A stretch of DNA of 20,484 nucleotides from Lachnospiraceae bacterium (GTDB lineage Bacteria; Bacillota; Clostridia; Lachnospirales; Lachnospiraceae), in the NCBI GenBank assembly GCA_009774235.1, contig VSNJ01000064.1, positions 1 to 20,484 of the forward strand, given 5' to 3'. Positions 6,502 to 13,874 of this stretch are shown in pieces. Made by a program: the position numbers and the translations under genes. Positions within the stretch are counted from its first letter, which is position 1. The number at the start of each line of letters is the position of its first letter. Under the pieces are notes generated by a model, which was not told where the DNA came from, did no database searches, and saw nothing but the letters and a program-made list of their open reading frames with translations.

Positions 6502-8937
6502 TTAACCCTTGACAGCAAGTGTTGCAGGAGGTTTGGAAAGTATCCTGTATACGGGCATAATACTTATTATTGTATGTACAATGTAGATTGATGCAAGGAG
6601 GATTAATACAGACCACCATGGAAATAACATATTAATTCCAAGTGAAGGTATGCTTCCTATAAATTTAATAACACCACTTGTAACTATAACTGCAGGAAGT
6701 GAAGTATACGAGGTAAGCAAGGTTATTTCAATTATATAAGATTTTAATATACTCTTTTTGGAAATACCAAGCAGGTTGTATACTGTAAGTTCTTCACTAC
6801 GTGAAATGGCATTTGATTTAATTGTAAAGTAAACAATAATTATAGATATTGTAACAACAACTATAGTAATAAGGCTGCTTGCTTTATTATCTACTTTATT
6901 TGCTTTCTGGTATGCTTTTATTTCTTCTTTATTTGGGATTGTAAGGTTAATTTTAAATACGCCCATACTTGCGTCTTTAATTCCTTTTAATCCTTCTATT
7001 GCTGACCTGGAATTATCTGTATAAATCATACATGTTTTATATTCATAAATCATAATATCACGTATATTTAAACATCCACGGTCTGACAGTACGTAGTCTG
7101 TACCAATTCCGTCTGAAAATGTTCCAGCAATATTATATATATGTTTAGTATCATCACCAAATGTATATTCACTGTTTTTATTAAGTTTTAAAGAGTTATA
7201 AAGTCCTTCTCTTATAAGTATTTCATTATCAGCTAATTTTATATTACTATAGTTTTCGGAATCTTCAGCTTTAAGTTCATTAAGGCTTGCAATTTTATAA
7301 CTTTTCTGTGGAAATTCAAGTAATATATTCTGGCTGCAGTAAAGTGAAGGTTCATGGTTATCACTGATACCTGTAACTATTAATTTAAGTGAGTATTTTG
7401 AAGTTTTTAAAGTAGCTCCAATAAAATCTGCTGGTGTCTTATAATTTGATGATACTATACCTTTAGATGCCATAAGGTTTTTTATAACTTGTAAGTCAAT
7501 TACTGCTTCATTACGTTTATTAGGCATTGTTCCATAGATTAAACTGGTTTCTTTTAAATGTTCTGATGAAACATAGCAGATATTATTTATTGGTTGTCTT
7601 AAGGCTTCAATCTGTTTAAAACCATCGCCCATAATATATAATCTGCTGTCTGGTGAAAAAAATGTACTTCCATAAATATTATTATCAAGATATTTCCATG
7701 CAAATTCCAATACTTGAAGCTGGTCTTTATGGTTAAATACAGAAATATTATTAAAGTCTGCTTTAACATAATGTGAATCTGTAGAAACAATTTTTTCTTT
7801 ATTTATGGAAACCATATTTGTAAATTTAGCAGTAGTAATAGATAACATTATAGCAGCAGTAATTAATATTATTGTTATAAATACCTGCTTTTTTCCCATA
7901 AGATGTATATTGGACATAGCAATATGCCATACTTCATGGAATGGAAGTTTTGCATTTCCTTTGGATGGAAGTCTTGTTAAATCATATTGCAAATTTTCTA
8001 CTTCATCCATTTCAAGTCCAGGACGTTCCGTATCTAAAATTTGAACTCCATTTTCTTCACCTTCAAAAATAATATCATACTCCATAATATTTTGGATATA
8101 GAGTTTGCCGTTTTTCCATACCATATTCATATTAATAGTTGGTGGTGCTTCATTGTTCTTATGGTAAATATTAAATTTAGAGTAACTATCTTCAATACTG
8201 TCTAGTTCAAATTCTTTCAGGTATATATTGGAGTCATCACTGCGTTCATATGAACTGGTTGTATTTTTTTCATCACGTATTATTTTTCCATCCCGTATTT
8301 CAATAATCCTGTCACCAAAGAAACGGGCAATTCTTTTTTCATGTGTAACAAGAAGTACAAGACATTCTTTAGATATTTTTTTAAGTATAGCCATTGTACG
8401 TAACGTGTTCTCTTCATCAAGATTCCCTGTAGGTTCGTCAGCAAGTATTATATCAGGTGCTTTTACGAGTGCACGTGCTATTGATACACGCTGCTGTTGT
8501 CCTCCTGAGAGCTTTGAGACAGGTTTGTTTTTATATTTGCCAATACCAAGCATATCAAGTATGTATTTTGTACGTTTATCTTTTTCTTTTTCAGATAAAT
8601 TATAACGGTTAAGGGCAATTTTTACATTATAGTTTACACTGTAGTCTTTTAACAAATAATAATTCTGGAAAATATATCCAAAGTGGTTATTGCGTACTGG
8701 TTCAATTAATTTTTGTTTATAACTTTTTAGTATAGTATCATTAATCTGCAGTGTTCCATCTGCAAAATCATCAAGCCCGCCTATGGTATTAAGTAATGTA
8801 GTTTTACCAGAACCACTTTCACCAAGTATACATACAAGCCCTGTATTTTCAAATTCAAGGTTTATATTATTTAATACATGCTGTTCATTTTTCCTGCCTT
8901 TATTATAATACTTATTAAGATTATTTACTTTAATCAT
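6502..8937 (-). CDS. ABC transporter ATPase-permease fusion (MacB/FtsX type), second of a tandem pair
   Basis: An 811-residue fusion. Residues 1-220 are an ABC ATPase: Walker A GESGSGKTT (39-47), signature LSGGQ (143-147), Walker B IILADEPT (163-170), switch H199. A charged linker runs to about 345. TM1 is at about 352-370, a large extracellular domain at 371-685, and three more segments near 688-706, 738-757 and 775-795 complete the FtsX-like permease. This MacB layout is used for export or mechanotransmission rather than import. The ATG overlaps the stop of the upstream fusion gene (ATGA), with AAAGGGAGG just before it, so the two are coupled and may form a heterodimer. Substrate unknown; a peptide or antimicrobial is plausible. 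It ends near the hairpin at 6444-6473. Confidence 0.88.
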   Translation of the reverse strand: MIKVNNLNKYYNKGRKNEQHVLNNINLEFENTGLVCILGESGSGKTTLLNTIGGLDDFADGTLQINDTILKSYKQKLIEPVRNNHFGYIFQNYYLLKDYSVNYNVKIALNRYNLSEKEKDKRTKYILDMLGIGKYKNKPVSKLSGGQQQRVSIARALVKAPDIILADEPTGNLDEENTLRTMAILKKISKECLVLLVTHEKRIARFFGDRIIEIRDGKIIRDEKNTTSSYERSDDSNIYLKEFELDSIEDSYSKFNIYHKNNEAPPTINMNMVWKNGKLYIQNIMEYDIIFEGEENGVQILDTERPGLEMDEVENLQYDLTRLPSKGNAKLPFHEVWHIAMSNIHLMGKKQVFITIILITAAIMLSITTAKFTNMVSINKEKIVSTDSHYVKADFNNISVFNHKDQLQVLEFAWKYLDNNIYGSTFFSPDSRLYIMGDGFKQIEALRQPINNICYVSSEHLKETSLIYGTMPNKRNEAVIDLQVIKNLMASKGIVSSNYKTPADFIGATLKTSKYSLKLIVTGISDNHEPSLYCSQNILLEFPQKSYKIASLNELKAEDSENYSNIKLADNEILIREGLYNSLKLNKNSEYTFGDDTKHIYNIAGTFSDGIGTDYVLSDRGCLNIRDIMIYEYKTCMIYTDNSRSAIEGLKGIKDASMGVFKINLTIPNKEEIKAYQKANKVDNKASSLITIVVVTISIIIVYFTIKSNAISRSEELTVYNLLGISKKSILKSYIIEITLLTSYTSLPAVIVTSGVIKFIGSIPSLGINMLFPWWSVLILLASIYIVHTIISIMPVYRILSKPPATLAVKG

Positions 8938-11258
8938 GCCTTAAGCCTCCCTTTTAAGATATGGTTAAACGCTTTGGCAGCTAAGATTGATAATATAAGG
9001 TTGTACAGGACAAAATGCAAGTATGCACTAAATGTGTAATACCACATAATCTCTGAAATTATTTCTATATTAAACATTCTTATAACCATCATGGTTATAA
9101 TTGTGCTTGCCATAGCAAATATGCTGTATATACATGTTTCATTACAGCATGTCTTGTTTATTACATTAAACTTCATTCCAATAAATTTAAGTACAAAATA
9201 ATCTTTTATACGTATTTTTAACAATGAGCGTAAAATTAACATTCCAGCAATAAGAAGTATAATTAAGCCAAGCGAACATATACATATTATTATTAATCTT
9301 TCGTTGACAAGGTTTTCAATATATTCTTCTGTACTTACCCTGTATGTACTTATAGCTTTATAACCTTTAGTATTAAGTTTGTTTAATACTTTATCAGTTT
9401 TGGCATAGCTTGATATATAAATGGAAACTTGGTTGCTTTTTATATTATAATATTTGTAATAAAATTCTTCACTTACTTCTAAGAACATCGGTGAGGATTT
9501 ATTCATTCCATCTGATATTATATTTATTTCTTCACTTTTTATTTCATCTGAAAGTCCGCCATTATCATTATAGTTAAAGAACTGGAAAGTATTCTTGCCT
9601 GTGGATAAGTCCTTTGCATTAAAAGTATTATAAAAATTACTTGAAATACGCATATTATTGCCATCTAAATTATCGCTAATAACAGGAATTAAAGAAAGTT
9701 TTTTCTTAAAATCATTTAATGTATTATTGTAGTCAGTACAGATAAAAGATTTTCCAGGATAAATATACATGGAAAGCATATTACACAATTCTTTTGAAAA
9801 ATAAACCTGGTTGGTTTCTTTTTTTAAAATACCTGATATCTTAATGTTTGTATAATAATATTCATCCACATTCCATACGTTATCCCATGTAAAGTAACAT
9901 GGCTGTTCTGTACCAATAATACTTTTATCATCTGAGTAGACAACTATTTCATTTCTTGATTGTGGCAGTTTTCCTTCTGCAAGGTCTTTTTCTGAAATAT
10001 TGTCATCTGACATTACAAAACGGTTCATATTTAAAAATGAAACAGCTTTTCCACCATCTGACTCTGCCTGTCCAAAACCAGATATACCTTTTTGTCCATA
10101 AATATATTTATAATCTGTACCTCTGTCAAGATAAAAGTTAATATCATTAGAATAACTGCATGAATCAGCTGTTCTAACATATGGTATTTTTCTTATTGTT
10201 TCAAGGTCATTTTCTGTTATACTGCTGTCATCTGTATGTGCTGCTATAATTCTCACAGGGTCTTTACGGTAAAATGCACTTTGTGAATATTCTTTTGTGA
10301 ATATATCATCACTTTGGAGATGCAGTTCACCAATTAGAAGAAACGATACTATACTGATTATAAATAGAAATGAAGTAAACATAACAGCCATACCATGTTG
10401 TGTTTTTATATTTAAAAGTGAAAACCACATTGCAAGTTTGTTTTGTTCTTTGTACTGGGTAATATATCTATGTAATTTTTCTTTAAATGGAATTTCATCA
10501 TATTTATTATTTTTCTGTAATTTAATATTGGATTTTGTATTATTACCAGGAGATAATGTTATTCCAGGTGTATTTTCTGTGATATCAGAAATAACAGTTC
10601 CTTCATGCAGGCGTATTTTACGTGTAACATAGGGTTCTGCTTGTGAATAGTTGTGTGTTACCATTATTACAAGGCTGTCTTTGGAAAGTTCTTTTAGAAG
10701 TTCTACAATTTGCCTGCCTGTTTCACTGTCAAGGTTTCCTGTAGGTTCATCAGCAACAATAATTCCTGTATTTTTAGCTAAAGCTCTTGCAATGGACAGT
10801 CTTTGTTTCTGGCCGCTTGAAAGTTCTGTTGCAGGGTGTGTTTCGTAACCTTCAAGCCCTACTTTTTTTAAATATTCTATAGCAGTAGTATGTGCTTCTT
10901 CCTTATTTTTTCCCATAATGAGAAGAGCACCTGTTATATTGTCAAGTACAGTATAATGTCCTATAAGGCTGTAGTCCTGGAATACATATCCAATCTGGTT
11001 ACACCTATAGTTTTCCCAGTCTTCATCTGTGTATTGGAATGTAGGTATTCCATTGACTAACATTTCACCTTCATCAAAGCTGTCCATGCCACCAATAATA
11101 TTGAGCAGCGTGGATTTACCACTGCCGCTCTCACCAGTAATTGCTACAAATTCACCATGTACAAATGTCAGGCTGGTTTTACGTAAAGCCTGTGTAACAG
11201 CAGAGTCAGAATAATAGCTTTTACTGATATTTTGTAACTCAATTTTTGCTTTTTCCAT
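8934..11258 (-). CDS. ABC transporter ATPase-permease fusion (MacB/FtsX type), first of a tandem pair
   Basis: A 774-residue fusion with the same plan as its downstream neighbour. The ABC domain (1-225) has Walker A GESGSGKST (42-50), a degenerate signature LSSGQ (146-150), Walker B GIIVADEPT (165-173) and H202. TM1 lies at about 291-309, then a 340-residue extracellular domain, then TM segments near 653-676, 711-727 and 742-760. The ribosome site GGAGAC precedes the ATG. Outside the ATPase it is clearly different from the 811-residue partner, so the pair is not a recent duplication. The 4-nt overlap with the partner and the 55-nt gap to the secreted hydrolase suggest one operon. The serine replacing the second signature glycine could make one ATP site less active, as in asymmetric heterodimers; that is inference. 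Confidence 0.88.
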   Translation of the reverse strand: MEKAKIELQNISKSYYSDSAVTQALRKTSLTFVHGEFVAITGESGSGKSTLLNIIGGMDSFDEGEMLVNGIPTFQYTDEDWENYRCNQIGYVFQDYSLIGHYTVLDNITGALLIMGKNKEEAHTTAIEYLKKVGLEGYETHPATELSSGQKQRLSIARALAKNTGIIVADEPTGNLDSETGRQIVELLKELSKDSLVIMVTHNYSQAEPYVTRKIRLHEGTVISDITENTPGITLSPGNNTKSNIKLQKNNKYDEIPFKEKLHRYITQYKEQNKLAMWFSLLNIKTQHGMAVMFTSFLFIISIVSFLLIGELHLQSDDIFTKEYSQSAFYRKDPVRIIAAHTDDSSITENDLETIRKIPYVRTADSCSYSNDINFYLDRGTDYKYIYGQKGISGFGQAESDGGKAVSFLNMNRFVMSDDNISEKDLAEGKLPQSRNEIVVYSDDKSIIGTEQPCYFTWDNVWNVDEYYYTNIKISGILKKETNQVYFSKELCNMLSMYIYPGKSFICTDYNNTLNDFKKKLSLIPVISDNLDGNNMRISSNFYNTFNAKDLSTGKNTFQFFNYNDNGGLSDEIKSEEINIISDGMNKSSPMFLEVSEEFYYKYYNIKSNQVSIYISSYAKTDKVLNKLNTKGYKAISTYRVSTEEYIENLVNERLIIICICSLGLIILLIAGMLILRSLLKIRIKDYFVLKFIGMKFNVINKTCCNETCIYSIFAMASTIITMMVIRMFNIEIISEIMWYYTFSAYLHFVLYNLILSILAAKAFNHILKGRLKA

Positions 11259-11313
11259 ACCTTGTCTCCATTTTATTCACCTATATAACTTTATATAATA
11301 AATAATCCTGGGT

Positions 11314-12411
11314 TTAATGTTTCTTTAAAAAATCCAGTACCATTTCCCGTGCTTTTTTCCCTCCTTGTGAAGAAAATCCATGTCCTTCATTTTTAAGAAC
11401 TACAAGTTCTGCGTTATTATATGTTTTTTGTGCTTCAATCATTGCATTGTATGGTACAATATTATCTTTGTCACCATAAATAATAAGTACATCATTTGGA
11501 TATGAGCCAATATTATCAAATGTATAAAAATCATGTATTGATAAGAAAAATTCTTTTCCAAGTTTTAATCCCCAGAAATCAGTTACTTCAGGAATTTTAT
11601 CTATTGTTGGGTAGTTACGTCTCCAGTCATCTGGTATATTTAGTGCAGGGAAATATAATATTACACTTTTTACTTTGTCCATAAGTTCTTCTGCTGCAAG
11701 TGTTGTAACAAATCCACCCTGGCTTCCTCCAAACAGGAACATCTGGTCTGGGTCAACATTATTAAGAGCCTGTATATAGTTAAATACTGCCAGCAAGTCT
11801 TCTTTTTCTGTAAATATAGTCATATCTGTTGATTTACCGCTGCTTTTTGACCTTGAAGAACCACCACAGAAATCATATGCATATGCTACATATCCATTCT
11901 GCGCAAAGTAAGTACATTCCTGTACAAAATCTGAATTTGTTCCATTATATCCATGGCTTAGTATTACAGCAGGATATTTTCCTTCTTTTTCTGGATAATA
12001 AATCTTACCATATATTTCTTTATTATTTTCTTTAATTATAAGTTCTTTAATTATAATTTTTTCTGTGTCTGCTGTATCTTTTTCTGTTGTATCTGTGACA
12101 GGTTTATTATCTTTTTTTATTACTTTTAATTTACATATGTATCTTTTTAAACCAGATTTTGCAATTATTTTGCAATTACCAGCTTTTTTTGCAGTTACTT
12201 TCCCTTTATTAGTAACTGTTGCTATTTTTTTATCAGAACTTGACCATTTTATAGTTTTTTTGCTTCCAGTTACTTTAAGAGTTGCTGCTTCACCTTCCTC
12301 TAATGTTAATGATGTTTTGTTTAATTTTGTTTTTGCTGAGGTATGTATTGTTGTTGTAATAAATAATGCTCCCAAAGCAATTAAACAGATTTTTTTTAGA
12401 TTTTTATGCAT
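11314..12411 (-). CDS. Secreted alpha/beta hydrolase with N-terminal bacterial Ig-like domain
   Basis: A 365-residue exported enzyme. Residues 1-26 form a signal peptide (basic start, hydrophobic IALGALFITT, cleavage likely after HTSA). Residues about 28-97 are a BIG2-type Ig-like domain (LTLEEGEAATLKV, IKWSSSDKKIATV, GKVTAKKAGNCKI). A Thr/Asp/Lys-rich linker leads to an alpha/beta hydrolase with oxyanion region SHGYNG (152-157), nucleophile S230 in GGSQGG, acid D316 in YGDKDNIVP and H344 in NEGHGF: a full Ser-Asp-His triad. It resembles acyl-peptide hydrolase/dienelactone-hydrolase-like esterases; the substrate is unknown. AAAGGAGG (12421-12428) precedes the ATG. Its promoter carries a large palindrome (separate entry). 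No sortase motif or lipobox is seen. Confidence 0.88.
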   Translation of the reverse strand: MHKNLKKICLIALGALFITTTIHTSAKTKLNKTSLTLEEGEAATLKVTGSKKTIKWSSSDKKIATVTNKGKVTAKKAGNCKIIAKSGLKRYICKLKVIKKDNKPVTDTTEKDTADTEKIIIKELIIKENNKEIYGKIYYPEKEGKYPAVILSHGYNGTNSDFVQECTYFAQNGYVAYAYDFCGGSSRSKSSGKSTDMTIFTEKEDLLAVFNYIQALNNVDPDQMFLFGGSQGGFVTTLAAEELMDKVKSVILYFPALNIPDDWRRNYPTIDKIPEVTDFWGLKLGKEFFLSIHDFYTFDNIGSYPNDVLIIYGDKDNIVPYNAMIEAQKTYNNAELVVLKNEGHGFSSQGGKKAREMVLDFLKKH

Positions 12412-12428
12412 ATAGTTACTCCTCCTTT

Positions 12429-12452
12429 TACTAATTAGTATACTAATTAGTA
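12429..12452. promoter_or_regulatory. Perfect 24-bp palindromic operator, probable MarR site
   Basis: TACTAATTAGTA occurs twice in a row (12429-12440 and 12441-12452). Each copy is itself a palindrome, and the whole is a perfect 24-bp palindrome. It lies between the -10 box and the ribosome site of the hydrolase gene, covering the expected transcription start. The MarR gene immediately upstream on the same strand is the natural binder. Binding is inferred, not shown. Confidence 0.8.
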
Positions 12453-12456
12453 TACT

Positions 12457-12485
12457 ATGATATCACTCTGTTTTTATATTGTCAA
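12457..12485 (-). promoter_or_regulatory. Promoter of the hydrolase-ABC fusion operon
   Basis: On the minus strand, TTGACA (12485-12480) is followed by a 17-nt spacer and TATCAT (12462-12457). This is a near-consensus sigma-A promoter, starting only 37 nt after the marR stop codon. The 24-bp palindrome begins 4 bases downstream of the -10, which fits repression by blocking initiation. Confidence 0.8.
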
Positions 12486-12521
12486 GCTTGCATGTATATA
12501 GTTAAATAGTAATAAAATGTT

Positions 12522-12950
12522 TTATATTATCCGCATGTTTTCTTCAATTCTTCCAAGCATATCCAGCATAATATTTCTTTCACTTTGAGTAAAACCTTCA
12601 AAACCTTTATTTTCTAATGATTCAATAACATCTTCCAGCTGGTCTGCTTTTTCTTTTCCTTCTTTGGTAAGGTGTATTTTATATGCACGTTTTTTTCCTG
12701 AAACATAACACTGTTCTTTACATATGTAATTTTGTTTTTCCATTTTGGATAGCATAACAGTTAAAGTAGATGGGCGTATATTACATATACCAGCTAATTC
12801 TTTTTGGACTATTCCATCTGTACGCCTTAGGATATAGAGGATTTTAGGCTGTGCTTCGGTAAGATTTAATTCTGCAAATGCTTTCCTGCTTGCGTCAGCG
12901 TGTGCAGATGAAGCTCCAAGTAATGCTAAAAATAATTTGTCATGTACCAA
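12522..12950 (-). CDS. MarR-family transcriptional regulator
   Basis: A 142-residue MarR protein of normal length. The winged helix-turn-helix lies at about 33-97: LTEAQPKILYILRRTDGIVQK, ELAGICNIRPSTLTVMLSKME as recognition helix, then the wing CYVSGKKRAYKIHLTKEGKE. Flanking helices form the dimer interface. The start is TTG at 12950: a stop lies two codons upstream in frame and no later ATG fits. AGGAGG (12963-12968) lies 12 nt from it, slightly long. It sits between a minus-strand hydrolase/ABC operon and a divergent ABC operon and may control both. The ligand is unknown; phenolics, antibiotics or peptides are typical for the family. Confidence 0.9.
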   Translation of the reverse strand: MVHDKLFLALLGASSAHADASRKAFAELNLTEAQPKILYILRRTDGIVQKELAGICNIRPSTLTVMLSKMEKQNYICKEQCYVSGKKRAYKIHLTKEGKEKADQLEDVIESLENKGFEGFTQSERNIMLDMLGRIEENMRII

Positions 12951-13199
12951 TTTCTATTCAGTCCTCCTTTTAAATTAATATTGTTTATGTATGTTTTATC
13001 TTATATTGTATTTATTGTAACATGTTATGTATATTTTTTCTACTGGTACTTCTGGTTTAATACTAATATTACTACCTGAGAAGTATAGTTTTTTATTATA
13101 GACAATGTATAATAGTAAATGTTATATAGCAAATATAGTAAAATTTAACATGGGTAAACTTAAATCTTGTTATAAGATTAAAGGACAAGGGGGATAATA
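12951..13199. promoter_or_regulatory. Divergent intergenic region between marR and the ABC operon
   Basis: This 249-bp AT-rich region must hold both promoters. For the plus strand, TATAAT at 13108-13113 is the best -10, with no good -35. For marR, TATAAG on the minus strand (revcomp of 13003-13008) is the best candidate. A 10-bp palindrome TAACATGTTA sits at 13018-13027, just upstream of it. TACTAAT at 13061-13067 matches one arm of the 24-bp palindrome but lacks a perfect second arm. Promoter calls here are weak. Confidence 0.4.
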
Positions 13200-13874
13200 A
13201 TGGAAGTTGTAGTTAAAACAGAAGATTTAGTAAAATATTATGGTACTGGTGGTAATCTGGTAAAAGCAGTAAATCATGTAGATTTAGAAATAGAACGTGG
13301 TAAATTTACTGTAATTATGGGACGTTCTGGTTCGGGCAAATCTACGTTGTTGCATTTGATTGGCGGACTTGATAAACCTGGTTCTGGAAATGTTTATATT
13401 GAAAATAAAAATATTTTTAAATACAACAGGGATGAACTTGCTAAATTCAGAAGAAGAAAAATTGGATTTATATTCCAGGATTATAATCTTATACCTTCAC
13501 TTACTGTATGGGAGAATATTATTCTTCCATTAGGTCTTGAAAATATAATACCAGATAAAAAGAAGATTGAAAATTTACTGGATAAAACAGGTCTTTCTGA
13601 TAAAAAAGATGCAATGCCAGAAACTTTATCAGGAGGACAGAAGCAGAGGTGTGCCATTGCGAGGGCTCTTGTGTCTGGTCCTGCTGTTATATTGGCTGAC
13701 GAGCCAACAGGAAATCTGGATTCACAGACAGGAGCAGAAATTGTGGATTTGTTAAAACAAAGTGTAGAAGAATATAAGCAGACACTAATTATGATTACGC
13801 ATGATGAAAGTATCTCCAGAATTGCAGATATGGTATATTTTATAGAAGATGGAAGGGTGGTAGAAAAAGTATGA
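13200..13874 (+). CDS. ABC transporter ATP-binding protein (MacB/LolD/BceA-like)
   Basis: A 224-residue ABC ATPase of the lipoprotein/antimicrobial-peptide exporter group. Walker A GRSGSGKST is at 41-49, Q-loop Q93 in FIFQDYNL, signature LSGGQ 143-147, Walker B VILADEPTGNLD from 163, and H201 in ITHD. The sequence after Walker B (DEPTGNLDSQTG) is typical of the LolD/MacB class. AAGGGGGA at 13187-13194 precedes the ATG. Its TGA overlaps the ATG of the permease by 4 nt, so the two are coupled subunits. No histidine kinase/response regulator pair adjoins it, unlike classical BceAB systems; the divergent MarR gene is the likely regulator. Confidence 0.92.
   Translation: MEVVVKTEDLVKYYGTGGNLVKAVNHVDLEIERGKFTVIMGRSGSGKSTLLHLIGGLDKPGSGNVYIENKNIFKYNRDELAKFRRRKIGFIFQDYNLIPSLTVWENIILPLGLENIIPDKKKIENLLDKTGLSDKKDAMPETLSGGQKQRCAIARALVSGPAVILADEPTGNLDSQTGAEIVDLLKQSVEEYKQTLIMITHDESISRIADMVYFIEDGRVVEKV

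Noticed and set aside
8228..8605. 125-codon plus-strand frame within the 811-residue fusion gene
   Set aside because: It is the Ser-rich mirror of the ABC ATPase domain, a typical antisense shadow.
12065..12415. 116-codon plus-strand frame opposite the hydrolase
   Set aside because: It is antisense to the signal peptide and Ig-like domain and carries no independent signals.
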